A DNA stretch of 64,000 bases from positions 1 to 64,000 of the forward strand of contig JAKVBI010000016.1 in NCBI GenBank assembly GCA_022447545.1, in the 5' to 3' direction. Both the position numbers and the translations under genes were made by a program. Below the pieces are notes generated by a model. It was not told the origin of the DNA. It saw only the letters and a program-made list of their open reading frames with translations, and ran no database searches. The stretch is from Myxococcota bacterium (GTDB lineage Bacteria; Myxococcota_A; UBA9160; SMWR01). Shown piece after piece: positions 1 through 8,096 of the stretch. Position 1 is the first letter of the stretch. Every line of letters starts with the position of its first letter.

Positions 1-1097
1 TAGATCTCGTAGTGGTCGGTCCCGAAGCGCCCCTCGCGGCCGGGCTTGCGGACCGATTGCGAGAGCGCGGTGTGGCGGTGTTCGGACCCTCGGCACTCGC
101 ATCTCGATTGGAGTCGAGCAAAGTCTGGGCGAAACGCTTCATGGCGCGGCACGCCATTCCCACGGCCGACTTCGAGGTTTTTGAAGACCTTTCGACTGCA
201 CTCGCGTATGTGCACGGCCGCGGAGGACCTTGTGTGGTCAAGGCCGATGGGCTGGCTGCGGGCAAGGGGGTGTTCGTTTGCTCGGGACCGGCAGAAGCTG
301 AGGAGGCCTTGAAGGAGATCATGGAGGATCTGCGCTTCGGTGAGGCCGGTGCACAGGTCGTCATCGAAGATTGCCTGGTGGGGGAGGAGGCCAGCTACTA
401 CGCAATCACCGACGGAACGCAGGTTGCGACCTTGTCGGCGGCTCAGGACTTCAAGCGGGTCGACGACGATGATCGGGGGGAGAACACGGGCGGAATGGGC
501 GCCTATTGCCCCGCGCCTGTGGTGACCCCTGCCGTCGAGAAGCGGATCCTCGAAGAGATCGTGCATCCTGTGGTGCGGGGAATGGCCCAGGAGGGGCATG
601 CCTATTCGGGGGTGCTCTATGTCGGTTTGATGATCGATCCCGCAGGTACGCCCAGAGTCATCGAGTTCAACGTGCGATTCGGGGATCCAGAGACGCAGCC
701 TCTGATGTTGGCGCTCGATGGAGATCTCGTTCCGCTCCTCATCGGTGCCGCACACCAAAAACTCGAAGGTTCCCTGTCTATGGGGTGCAATGGGGCCGCT
801 GTCTGTGTCGTATTGGCATCCGGTGGTTATCCCAGGGCGTTCGAAAAGGGTTTTGCGATTGAAGGGCTCGACGTCACAGGAAATTTGCCTGGTTCCCAGG
901 ACCTGGTGGTTTTTCACGCAGGAAGTCGACGGGAGGAGAGTGGCTTTGTGACCGCCGGGGGCCGCGTGTTGGGAATCACAGCCCGTGCACCCACCATCGA
1001 GGATGCCCGCGCTCGCGCCTATCTGGGGGTGGACCGGGTCAGTTTCCAGAACGCGCATGTGCGTAGAGACATCGCGGCACGCGTGTCGACGTCGTGA
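1..1097 (+). CDS. purD: Phosphoribosylamine-glycine ligase, 5' end cut by window
   Basis: This enzyme joins glycine to phosphoribosylamine with ATP in cytoplasmic de novo purine synthesis. The frame is already open at base 3 ([11 protein letters not shown]), so the true start lies upstream; about 364 residues are visible against roughly 420-430 for the family, so about 60 N-terminal residues are missing. Visible ATP-grasp features are [13 protein letters not shown], the [17 protein letters not shown] stretch, and [17 protein letters not shown] near the metal and nucleotide site. The stop overlaps the GTG start of the next gene by four bases, implying cotranscription. A GTG at base 12 is internal and is not a plausible start because it would cut the N-domain. 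Confidence 0.96.
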   Translation, partial: DLVVVGPEAPLAAGLADRLRERGVAVFGPSALASRLESSKVWAKRFMARHAIPTADFEVFEDLSTALAYVHGRGGPCVVKADGLAAGKGVFVCSGPAEAEEALKEIMEDLRFGEAGAQVVIEDCLVGEEASYYAITDGTQVATLSAAQDFKRVDDDDRGENTGGMGAYCPAPVVTPAVEKRILEEIVHPVVRGMAQEGHAYSGVLYVGLMIDPAGTPRVIEFNVRFGDPETQPLMLALDGDLVPLLIGAAHQKLEGSLSMGCNGAAVCVVLASGGYPRAFEKGFAIEGLDVTGNLPGSQDLVVFHAGSRREESGFVTAGGRVLGITARAPTIEDARARAYLGVDRVSFQNAHVRRDIAARVSTS

Positions 1098-1741
1098 TCG
1101 CAGACCCCCTGGGAGAAGCCACCCGGAGCATTTGCGCCGGAGGACTCATCGCCTACCCCACCGAGACAGTTTGGGGGCTCGCCGTGGATGCGAACAACCC
1201 CGACGCGCTCGAGGCGCTGCGTGCCTGGAAGGGGCGTGGCGAGGATCAACCGATTTCGATCCTTGTCCACCACGCCGATGCGCTCTCCACCTTGGGATTC
1301 GGAGCCGTCGGTTGTGCTCAGGCACTCGCCAAACGGTTTTGGCCCGGGCCGTTGACGCTCGTGCTGCCTTGTAGCACCGACTATCCACAGGGGATCGCCC
1401 GCGAAGATGGTGCGGTTGGGGTGCGATGTTCCTCCCATCCATTGACATCGGCTTGGGCGAGAAGGCTGTGGTCCGAAGGATCGGGGCCTGTCACGGCGAC
1501 CAGTCTGAACCGAACCGGAGACCCACCTGCTAGAACACGGTCTGAGGCGTCGATTTTGTGTTCAGGGGACGAGGGTGGGCCCAAGTTGCTCGAGGTCGAA
1601 GGTGCGGAATCCGGAGGCGACGAGCCGAGCACGGTGATCGATTTGACGGGCGAGGAGCCCCACATCCTGCGCTGGGGAGCGATCGGTCCCGAGGAGTTGT
1701 TACCCGTGATCGAGGAAACGCGAAGTCGATGGCAAAGCTGA
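1094..1741 (+). CDS. tsaC: Threonylcarbamoyl-AMP synthase (TsaC/YrdC type)
   Basis: A 215-residue single-domain YrdC protein, predicted to make threonylcarbamoyl-AMP from threonine, bicarbonate and ATP for the t6A37 modification of ANN-decoding tRNAs. The family signature YPTETVWGL is at residues 21-29, followed by [13 protein letters not shown] near residues 79-91, a TSLNRTG stretch where the family usually has TSAN, and PSTVIDLTG near residue 178. There is no C-terminal Sua5 domain, so TsaC is a better label than Sua5. It starts with GTG inside the purD stop and ends inside the next gene's start, so it sits tightly within an operon. Confidence 0.9.
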   Translation: MIADPLGEATRSICAGGLIAYPTETVWGLAVDANNPDALEALRAWKGRGEDQPISILVHHADALSTLGFGAVGCAQALAKRFWPGPLTLVLPCSTDYPQGIAREDGAVGVRCSSHPLTSAWARRLWSEGSGPVTATSLNRTGDPPARTRSEASILCSGDEGGPKLLEVEGAESGGDEPSTVIDLTGEEPHILRWGAIGPEELLPVIEETRSRWQS

Positions 1742-2991
1742 GACCCTTCCAGGCCCTCCGATACGACCCCACGAAGGTCGATCTCTCTCGCGTCATCGTG
1801 CCGCCCTACGATGTGATCGCCGCCGATGAGCGAATTGCCTTCTATGATCGGGATCCACATAACTCGATCCGTCTCGAATTGACGAGAAAAGTCGAAGACG
1901 AGGCCACGACGAGTTACTCCGATATTCGCCGTACCTTGGATGCGTGGTCGGAGAGTGGCGTTTTGTTTCGCGATCCAGAGCCAGCGTTTTACGCACTGCG
2001 ACAGTCCTTCACAGCTCCCAATGGCGAGCGCGAGAGTCGCGAGGGTTTCTTTGGCTTGATCCAACTCGAAGACTACGACCGCCGGGTGGTTCGACCGCAC
2101 GAGCGAACGTTGGCCGGGCCCAAGGCGGATCGACTCAAGGTACTGCGGGCAGCCCGGGCGAATCTCTCCAGCGTTTTCATGTTGTTTGAAGATCGGGACG
2201 ATGTGCTCGCAGGTGGAATTCAGCAGGCCCTGCGCCAAACCCCTTTGGCGAGCGCACTCGATGAAACGGGGATCACCCACGAGTTGGCTCGTATCGATGC
2301 ACCGGACCAGATGGAAGCCATCCAGCAGTTCATGGCCGAACGACCGGTGGTGATCGCGGATGGTCACCACCGTTATGAGACTGCTCTGGAATACCGGCGC
2401 GAGCAGCACGCCGAGGGTGCCGCACCCGACGCGGGTCACGAGTGGATGCTCGTCTATCTGGCCAACGCCTATGCGCCCGGGAGCCTACTTCTTCCCATTC
2501 ACCGCCTCGTGCGCGAGTGCCCCGCTCCGGCGGCAAAGGCCTGGAGTGAAGCCTTGGGGGACTGGACTCAGCAGACTGTGCAGATTCCATCGGAGGCGGC
2601 CATTCCCGAACTGCTCGATCAGTATCTCAGCCCATTGGCCGACCGCCCCTCATTCGCTGCTGACGATGCCTCGGGCACCTTGCGCGTGTTCTCGCGCAAG
2701 GCCTCGGATTCCGATGAACTCTCGGTTCGGGTCATCCATCGGGAAGTCATCGAGGGGGTCTTTGGATTGAGCGAGGAGGCCGTCCAGGACGGCGCAATCG
2801 CGTATCCGAAATCTGCGCAGCGTACGGCTGCGGATCTGCGTGCGGGTCTCGGGACGGTGGCCCTGTATCTCAATCCTTTGTCGCCCGATGATGTCTTCCA
2901 CGTCACCGGTGCAGGCGAGGTGCTTCCTCAGAAATCGACATTCTTTTTCCCCAAGCTCCCTACGGGATTGGTGTTTCGATCCTTCGAGTAG
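1729..2991 (+). CDS. DUF1015 family protein
   Basis: A 420-residue protein of the DUF1015 family, whose biochemical role I cannot state with confidence. Family hallmarks are an N-terminal IVPPYDVI motif (near residues 23-30) and the central VIADGHHRYETAL motif. The chosen ATG at 1729 overlaps the tsaC stop by 13 bases and gives the typical [13 protein letters not shown] beginning; an upstream in-frame extension to 1558 lies wholly inside tsaC and is rejected. No signal peptide or membrane segment is visible, so it is probably cytoplasmic. It shares an apparent operon with purD and tsaC, which does not by itself reveal function. Confidence 0.88.
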   Translation: MAKLRPFQALRYDPTKVDLSRVIVPPYDVIAADERIAFYDRDPHNSIRLELTRKVEDEATTSYSDIRRTLDAWSESGVLFRDPEPAFYALRQSFTAPNGERESREGFFGLIQLEDYDRRVVRPHERTLAGPKADRLKVLRAARANLSSVFMLFEDRDDVLAGGIQQALRQTPLASALDETGITHELARIDAPDQMEAIQQFMAERPVVIADGHHRYETALEYRREQHAEGAAPDAGHEWMLVYLANAYAPGSLLLPIHRLVRECPAPAAKAWSEALGDWTQQTVQIPSEAAIPELLDQYLSPLADRPSFAADDASGTLRVFSRKASDSDELSVRVIHREVIEGVFGLSEEAVQDGAIAYPKSAQRTAADLRAGLGTVALYLNPLSPDDVFHVTGAGEVLPQKSTFFFPKLPTGLVFRSFE

Positions 2992-3003
2992 CCGAGGTTC
3001 TCA

Positions 3004-3333
3004 TTGAAACGACGACCCAGGCAGATGCGGACTGCGGTGCGGAAGCGCCGCCCCCGGACCGTGGGCGAGCTGGTTCCTCGGGTATTGGGAGATCTGGGTC
3101 TCGACGGAGTGGCTCGCATTGTCCGGATCGAGAGATGTTGGGAGGCAGCGGTCGGCGCCGAGATTGCCAGCCACTGTCGTCCCAGCCGTCTCCGGGGCGA
3201 CGTTCTGGAGGCCACGGTGGATTCGAGCCCCTGGTGCCAACAACTGCGTCTGCGTGGCCCGGAGATCCTGGCGGGGTTGCGCCGGGAGTTAGGTTCCGAT
3301 GCGCCCTCCGATTTATGGCTTAGAGTGGGGTAA
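3004..3333 (+). CDS. DciA-like DUF721 protein
   Basis: A 109-residue basic protein resembling the DUF721/DciA family; DciA proteins are the ancestral loaders of the replicative helicase DnaB in bacteria lacking DnaC. The central pattern, IERCWEAAVGAEIASHCRP followed by LRGDVLEATVDSSPWCQQL, matches the DUF721 fold, and the first 20 residues are strongly Arg/Lys-rich. The start is either TTG at 3004 or ATG at 3025; neither has a clear ribosome-binding site. It begins 12 bases after the DUF1015 gene. Helicase loading is inferred from family membership only. Confidence 0.75.
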   Translation: MKRRPRQMRTAVRKRRPRTVGELVPRVLGDLGLDGVARIVRIERCWEAAVGAEIASHCRPSRLRGDVLEATVDSSPWCQQLRLRGPEILAGLRRELGSDAPSDLWLRVG

Positions 3334-3343
3334 ACTACCGTCT

Positions 3344-3583
3344 ATGAACGCGAATTCTTCCATGGGCCAGAATCTGGACGGAGCCGGAAAGGGGCCGGGA
3401 GCGGCCGGTGAGAGCGATTCGCAGGCCTCTTCCATGAGCTGCGATTTCTGTGGGGCAGAAGTGGCCCACGTGCGTCGCATCGCTCTCGACGAGGGCTACG
3501 ACCGACTCCACGCGCGCCATGTGGCGAAGTACGCCTGTCCAGATTGTTCCGAGGTGAAGGAGCGAGAGCGACTGGGTGGATGA
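3344..3583 (+). CDS. Small zinc-ribbon-like protein, unknown role
   Basis: A 79-residue protein with two CxxC pairs (MSCDFCGAEV and YACPDCSEV) separated by about 32 residues, the pattern of a zinc ribbon. The first 25 residues are low-complexity Gly/Ser/Asn-rich and probably disordered. ATG at 3344 is chosen; an upstream in-frame ATG at 3299 lies in the preceding gene. It sits between the DciA-like gene and rpsP with short gaps. No specific function can be assigned; DNA, RNA or protein binding through the zinc site is possible. Confidence 0.6.
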   Translation: MNANSSMGQNLDGAGKGPGAAGESDSQASSMSCDFCGAEVAHVRRIALDEGYDRLHARHVAKYACPDCSEVKERERLGG

Positions 3584-3710
3584 GCGCGGTTGCTTTGAGG
3601 GCTCGCCTCCATTAGATTTCCCCCTCATTTTCAGCGGGTTACCCCATCGCCGTTCTCCTCGGAGTGAGGGGTTTGCCCGCAAAACGGCTCATGCGGAGGT
3701 CCAGAGCTTC

Positions 3711-3971
3711 ATGGTGAAGATTCGCCTGGCGCGTAAGGGTGCAAAGAAGCGCCCCTTCTATCGTATCGTCGCGATCGACGAGCGCCGCCAGACGAATGGC
3801 CGTGCGCTCGAATTCCTCGGAACCTACGACCCTAAGCCCGACGCCGAAGTCATCCAGGTCAAGGCGGATCGGATCGACGCGTGGGTTCAGCAGGGGGCGC
3901 AATTGTCGCCCGCCGTCCGGTCGCTGCTGCGACGGGCTCGGAGAAATCAACCCGTTCCGGCGGAGGGCTGA
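3711..3971 (+). CDS. rpsP: 30S ribosomal protein bS16
   Basis: An 86-residue bS16 with the typical start MVKIRLARKGAKKRPFYRIV and the conserved LEFLGTYDPKP motif. It stabilises the body of the small ribosomal subunit. ATG at 3711 gives the canonical N-terminus; the open frame upstream to 3576 is noncoding. It heads the classic translation operon rpsP-khpA-rimM-trmD-rplS, whose order is preserved here; the next gene begins one base after its stop. The 127-base gap upstream should contain the operon promoter, though I find no convincing -35/-10 pair. Confidence 0.97.
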   Translation: MVKIRLARKGAKKRPFYRIVAIDERRQTNGRALEFLGTYDPKPDAEVIQVKADRIDAWVQQGAQLSPAVRSLLRRARRNQPVPAEG

Positions 3972-3972
3972 G

Positions 3973-4206
3973 ATGGCAGGCGCAAAGCCGGCGGAATTGA
4001 TCGAGTTCATCGTGAAGTCGATCGTATCGGATGCGGACGCAGTGTCGGTCCACGAGGTCGACGACGGCAGACTCCTCGAAGTCGAGACCGCAGCGGATGA
4101 CCGCGGCCGAGTAATCGGTCGCCAAGGGCGCGTGGCGAAGGCGATGCGCGCCGTGCTCGGGGCTTCTCGTGATGGAGCGAACTGTAGGCTCGAGATCGTC
4201 GATTGA
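3973..4206 (+). CDS. khpA: KH-domain RNA-binding protein KhpA
   Basis: A 77-residue single type-II KH domain protein (YlqC/KhpA family). The GxxG loop that holds RNA is seen as VIGRQGRVAKAMR around residues 49-61. KhpA commonly sits between rpsP and rimM, as here, and is thought to bind structured RNAs, often with KhpB. The ATG at 3973 is one base after the rpsP stop; the longer upstream frame runs through rpsP and is rejected. Its 3' end overlaps the rimM start by about 35 bases, pointing to translational coupling. Confidence 0.92.
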   Translation: MAGAKPAELIEFIVKSIVSDADAVSVHEVDDGRLLEVETAADDRGRVIGRQGRVAKAMRAVLGASRDGANCRLEIVD

Positions 4207-4738
4207 CGAGTCGGCTGGGCTCGTGCTCGCGGGACATGTTGCGGGCGCGGTGGGACTGCGCGGCGAGTTCCGAGTCCGGCTGTATGGCGACTTGCTGGAC
4301 CTCGTGTCCATGTCCCGCTTGTACCTGTCACGGGCCAAAGACGGGGCGGAGGTTTTGGAGCATGAGGTCGAAGGAACGACACGAGGGCGCCGAGACGACG
4401 AGATCCGTGTGAATCTTCGCGGAGTCGGCGATCGCGACGCGGCACAGGAATTGAACGGTTGCTCGGTCTGGCTCGACGCCTCCCAGTTGAGACCGACACA
4501 GCCCGATGAGTACTACGGCTTCCAGTTGATGGATTGTCGGGTCGAGGATACGCGGGGAAATTTGATCGGGGTGGTGCGGGACATCTGGTCGACCGGAGCG
4601 GCGGACATCTTGATGGTGAGCGACATGAACGACCGGCAGCAATTGATTCCCACTGCAGAGGAGATTCTCGTCGAAGTGGACGTGGAGTCCCGCCGGATCG
4701 TCATCGATCCGATTCCAGGCCTGTTGGTCGAGGAATAG
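4172..4738 (+). CDS. rimM: 16S rRNA processing protein RimM
   Basis: A 188-residue RimM, the assembly factor that helps mature the 30S head around uS19. The N-terminal barrel shows GHVAGAVGLRGEFRVRLYG and the C-terminal PRC-type barrel shows DEYYGFQLMDCRV followed by GVVRDIWSTGAADILMV. The start is ATG 4172 (or the adjacent GTG at 4169), overlapping khpA; the first 14 residues are less conserved. Position between khpA and trmD matches the canonical operon. Confidence 0.94.
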   Translation: MERTVGSRSSIDESAGLVLAGHVAGAVGLRGEFRVRLYGDLLDLVSMSRLYLSRAKDGAEVLEHEVEGTTRGRRDDEIRVNLRGVGDRDAAQELNGCSVWLDASQLRPTQPDEYYGFQLMDCRVEDTRGNLIGVVRDIWSTGAADILMVSDMNDRQQLIPTAEEILVEVDVESRRIVIDPIPGLLVEE

Positions 4739-4784
4739 GCGGGCCCGATACCTTGTTCAGGCGATTTACAGGAGAGCGGCTCGA

Positions 4785-5483
4785 TTGCTGAAAATCGACG
4801 TCATCACGATCTTTCCGGGGCTGTTCACGCCCTTTTTGGACGAGTCCATGGTGGGAATCGCCCGGAGGGAGGGGCTCGTGGAGACCGCGACCCATGACCC
4901 GCGGGGCTTTGCCGATGACCGGCGGGGGACCGTAGATGGGGCTCCCTTCGGGGGAGGGCCTGGCATGGTGATGAGCCCCGGCCCCCTCGTCGACGCCATC
5001 GAAGCCGTGGCGGGTCCGCGTGGCAGCGAGCGATCGGGTTGGGTGGTGCTCCTTTCTCCCCAGGGGCGTCGGCTCGATCAGGCCAAACTGCAGGAGCTGG
5101 CGATTCGGGAGCACGTGGTGCTCGTCTGTGGACGATACGAAGGGGTGGACCAGCGCGTCGTGGACCTGGCCATCGATGAAGAGATCTCGATGGGAGATTT
5201 TGTCTTGTCGGGCGGGGAGATCCCCGCCATGTTGTTGATCGAGGGAATGGCACGTCTGGTTCCGGGCGTTCTCGGCAATCCCGAGTCGGTGGTTGTGGAG
5301 TCCTTTCAAGAGCACCTGCTCGAAGGTCCCCAGTACACCCGTCCTGTGGAATACCGAGGGCTCCGGGTTCCCGATGTTCTGCGCTCAGGCGACCACGGAG
5401 CCGTGGCGCGCTGGCGCAGGGAACGAGCAATTGAGGTCACGCGGCAGCGTCGCCCGGACCTCCTGGGAGAGATTGAGTCATGA
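4785..5483 (+). CDS. trmD: tRNA (guanine37-N1)-methyltransferase
   Basis: A 232-residue TrmD, which methylates G37 of tRNAs with S-adenosylmethionine and prevents +1 frameshifting. Family motifs are [32 protein letters not shown] and [15 protein letters not shown], the last forming the SPOUT trefoil-knot cofactor site. The start is TTG at 4785, giving the canonical [13 protein letters not shown], with GGAG at 4771-4774 at good spacing; no in-frame ATG would retain this N-terminus. The stop overlaps the rplS ATG by four bases. Confidence 0.96.
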   Translation: MLKIDVITIFPGLFTPFLDESMVGIARREGLVETATHDPRGFADDRRGTVDGAPFGGGPGMVMSPGPLVDAIEAVAGPRGSERSGWVVLLSPQGRRLDQAKLQELAIREHVVLVCGRYEGVDQRVVDLAIDEEISMGDFVLSGGEIPAMLLIEGMARLVPGVLGNPESVVVESFQEHLLEGPQYTRPVEYRGLRVPDVLRSGDHGAVARWRRERAIEVTRQRRPDLLGEIES

Positions 5484-6070
5484 GAAGTCTGGACGCGGTT
5501 TATGAAGCCAGTCGCCGCAGGGACCTGCCGCCCTTTCGTGTAGGCGACACCGTTCGAGTCTCGGTGAGGATTCGGGAAGGTGAGAAGGAGCGGATCCAGG
5601 TCTTCGAGGGCGTGGTCATTCGGCGCCGTGGTGGGGGGTCCTCCGAAACCTTCACCGTTCGCAAGATCTCCTACGGCGTGGGCGTGGAGAGGATCTTCAT
5701 GGTCGAGTCTCCCTCCGTGGTCAAGGTCGAGATCAAGAGCAGGGGTTACGTGCGTCAGGCGCGCCTCTACTATCTGCGGGGTCTGAGGGGCAAGAAGGCG
5801 CGGTTGCGCGCCAAGGTGCGTGATCTCTCGGGACTGGTCTCCGAGGAGGAGAAGGAGGGCGCCGAAGTTGGAACTGCGGATGCCGCCGCTCTTGCGGCCG
5901 AAGCCGCTGTTGAAGAGGCGTCGGCGTCCGACGAATCCGACGAAAAGGCCACCGAGGCCGTGGCAGAAGAAGCAGTGTCCAAGGAGTCCGACGAACAGGA
6001 GACCGAGTCCGCAGATGCCGAGCCCGAGGGTGGCTCGGAGGACGCAGCCGAGGAGAAGTCCGGCTCCTAG
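5480..6070 (+). CDS. rplS: 50S ribosomal protein bL19 with long acidic tail
   Basis: The first ~115 residues are a normal bL19 ([45 protein letters not shown]). It lies at the 30S-50S interface. The protein continues for about 75 more residues of almost pure Ala/Glu/Asp/Ser with no basic residues except a few lysines, making 196 in total against about 115-120 for the family. The tail is in the same frame with no internal stop, so it is real as sequenced. It ends the translation operon. The tail could be disordered, rRNA-shielding or a binding site for a partner; this is unknown. Confidence 0.95.
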   Translation: MRSLDAVYEASRRRDLPPFRVGDTVRVSVRIREGEKERIQVFEGVVIRRRGGGSSETFTVRKISYGVGVERIFMVESPSVVKVEIKSRGYVRQARLYYLRGLRGKKARLRAKVRDLSGLVSEEEKEGAEVGTADAAALAAEAAVEEASASDESDEKATEAVAEEAVSKESDEQETESADAEPEGGSEDAAEEKSGS

Positions 6071-6088
6071 GCTCGGCATTCCACGGGC

Positions 6089-6499
6089 TCAGTACCCGTA
6101 TTGAGTGCTTGCGTCGAATGCGCCCTTGAGGTGGCGCAGGCTCCAGCGTCCTGCCTCGTCCAACTCGCAAGCCACGACATCGAATCGCACTCGCGCTGCC
6201 CGGGTGCCGTGTTCCCGCAGCCAGGCTGCTGCGCCCCGGATCAGCCGTGCTTGCTTGGCGCCATGGACGGCGGCCTCAGGTGGGCCCTGGCGCCTCGATC
6301 TCCTCGTCTTGACCTCGACGAACGCGAGGGTCCTCCCACGGCGGGCGATGATGTCGATTTCAACACCACCCGCTCGGACGTTGCGCTCTACGATGCGATA
6401 ACCTCGCGCCTCAAGATCGGCCGCGGCGCGGTCCTCTCCCTCGGCCCCGAGTTCGCGTCTGGACAGCTGGGGCCGATTCCATTTCTGGTGAGTGGGCAT
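6089..6499 (-). CDS. YraN/UPF0102 nuclease-fold protein
   Basis: A 136-residue UPF0102 protein with the restriction-endonuclease-like core: LGAEGEDRAAADLEARGYRIVERNVR, then GGVEIDIIARRGRTLAFVEVKTRR, including the E...D...ExK arrangement expected of this nuclease fold. Actual nuclease activity is not established for the family. It lies on the minus strand, converging on rplS with an 18-base gap, whereas in many proteobacteria yraN is codirectional with the rplS operon. Its 5' end faces mtnP across about 60 bases, a small divergent promoter region. Confidence 0.88.
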   Translation of the reverse strand: MPTHQKWNRPQLSRRELGAEGEDRAAADLEARGYRIVERNVRAGGVEIDIIARRGRTLAFVEVKTRRSRRQGPPEAAVHGAKQARLIRGAAAWLREHGTRAARVRFDVVACELDEAGRWSLRHLKGAFDASTQYGY

Positions 6500-6558
6500 C
6501 GGGTCTCCCCGGGACCGGGGAGATCGCAGGATAGCTAAAGCGGGGGATCCAGGGGAAC

Positions 6559-7449
6559 ATGCCGGACGAAACTCGCGAATCGGTGCTCGGTATCATCGGC
6601 GGCAGTGGCATCTACGAGATCCAGGGACTCGAGGACGAGCGCTGGGAGCGAGTCGAGTCTCCCTTCGGAGATCCATCCGACGAGCTTCTTCTGGGTTGTT
6701 TGGGAGATACGCGACTGGCCTTCCTGCCTCGTCACGGACGCGGTCATCGAATTCCACCGGGAGAGATCAATTACCGGGCGAACATCGATGCGATGAAGCG
6801 CATTGGAGTCACGGACCTGATCTCTCTGGGGGCCTGTGGCTCCCTGCGCGAGGAGCTTTCGCCCGGGACCTTCGTGCTGGTGGATCAGTTCGTCGATCGG
6901 ACCGTGGCGCGCGAAAAAACGTTCTTCACGCGAGGCTGTGTAGCGCACGTGTCGATGGCGAAGCCGACCTGTGGACGTCTGGGGAAAATGCTTGCCCAGA
7001 GCGCGAGTGCACTTTCGATCTCGTATCGCCAGGGAGGGGTCTATCTCGCAATGGAGGGGCCACAGTTTTCGAGCTTCGCCGAATCCCAGCTCTACCGATC
7101 CTGGGGATGTGATGTGATCGGCATGACCAACATGCCCGAAGCCAAACTCGCCCGCGAATCCGAAATCTGTTACGCCAGCGTTTCGATGGTGACCGACTTT
7201 GATTGCTGGCATCCGGAACACGGGCACGTTCAGGTGGCCGACATTGTAGAGGTGATGACGGCCAACACACAAAAGGCGAGGATGCTCGTGGCCGCCGCTG
7301 CCGAAAGCTTCGAGATGCGGACGGAGCCTTGTCCTGAGGGGTGCGACCGAGCTTTGGATACTGCCCTCATCACTTCGCCCGAAGCACGCGACGAAGACTT
7401 GCTCCGAACGCTTGACGCCGTTGCAGGGCGCGTCATCGGTAGGCAATGA
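6559..7449 (+). CDS. mtnP: S-methyl-5'-thioadenosine phosphorylase
   Basis: A 296-residue phosphorylase that splits methylthioadenosine, the by-product of polyamine synthesis, into adenine and methylthioribose-1-phosphate. Recognisable parts are IIGGSGIY at the N-terminus (phosphate site), PRHGRGHRIPPGEINYRANI, YLAMEGPQFSSFAES, and GCDVIGMTNMPEAKLARE followed by DFDCWH (purine site). It is followed by apt and mtnA, so all three first-step salvage functions are adjacent. The ATG at 6559 gives a family-length protein. Confidence 0.94.
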   Translation: MPDETRESVLGIIGGSGIYEIQGLEDERWERVESPFGDPSDELLLGCLGDTRLAFLPRHGRGHRIPPGEINYRANIDAMKRIGVTDLISLGACGSLREELSPGTFVLVDQFVDRTVAREKTFFTRGCVAHVSMAKPTCGRLGKMLAQSASALSISYRQGGVYLAMEGPQFSSFAESQLYRSWGCDVIGMTNMPEAKLARESEICYASVSMVTDFDCWHPEHGHVQVADIVEVMTANTQKARMLVAAAAESFEMRTEPCPEGCDRALDTALITSPEARDEDLLRTLDAVAGRVIGRQ

Positions 7450-7495
7450 TGTTCTCGGAAGCCAACCCTGCCAATCACTCCACGGGGAGGAGAAG

Positions 7496-8023
7496 GTGCA
7501 GCTACAGTCCCTGATTCGGACGATTCCCGATTACCCCAAGGCCGGGATCCTGTTTCGCGACATCACCACACTTCTTCAGGATCCAGAGGGGTTTCGCGCG
7601 ACGGTCGCGGAGTTGCTGGCTGCTTTAAAAGGCATTACGGCCCATAAGGTCGTAGGTATCGAGGCACGTGGCTTCATTCTGGGTGGGGTCGTAGCTCATG
7701 CGTTGGGTGCGGGATTTGTCCCCATTCGGAAGAAGGGGAAGTTGCCCGGAGCCACCTTGGGTGAGGATTACGAATTGGAGTACGGCACTGATCGACTCGA
7801 GATCCATTCCGACGCCCTGAATGAAGGCGATGATGTTCTGGTCATCGATGATCTGATCGCGACGGGAGGGACCTTGCAGGCCGCCTGCCGGCTGATCGAG
7901 CGAATGAACGCACGGGTCATCGCCTGTGCGGCTGTCATCGACCTGCCGGATCTCGGAGGGTCCGCGAAGCTCGAGGACGAGGGCTATCGGATCATCAGCT
8001 TGTGCGAATTTTCGGGGTCTTGA
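7496..8023 (+). CDS. apt: Adenine phosphoribosyltransferase
   Basis: A 175-residue enzyme converting adenine and PRPP to AMP. Hallmarks are IRTIPDYPKAGILFRDIT at the N-terminus, VVGIEARGFILG, and the PRPP-binding loop VLVIDDLIATGGTLQAA. The start is GTG at 7496, preceded by a strong GGGGAGG at 7484-7490 with five-base spacing; the longer open frame to 7412 overlaps mtnP and lacks family similarity. Between mtnP and mtnA it would recycle the adenine released by the phosphorylase. Confidence 0.94.
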   Translation: MQLQSLIRTIPDYPKAGILFRDITTLLQDPEGFRATVAELLAALKGITAHKVVGIEARGFILGGVVAHALGAGFVPIRKKGKLPGATLGEDYELEYGTDRLEIHSDALNEGDDVLVIDDLIATGGTLQAACRLIERMNARVIACAAVIDLPDLGGSAKLEDEGYRIISLCEFSGS

Positions 8024-8096
8024 ACTTCCGGATCTCGCGCGCTCAAAGGTTCTTCGGTTTTTCGTGGAAGGAGCGGCGCTTGCGCAGGAGTGAAGG

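Noticed and set aside
1381-2439. 352-residue antisense open frame
   Set aside because: It lies across the tsaC-like and DUF1015 genes, which have clear family motifs; no recognisable domain or start signal on the minus strand.
6535-7446. 303-residue antisense open frame over mtnP
   Set aside because: mtnP motifs are complete on the plus strand; the opposite frame shows no domain.
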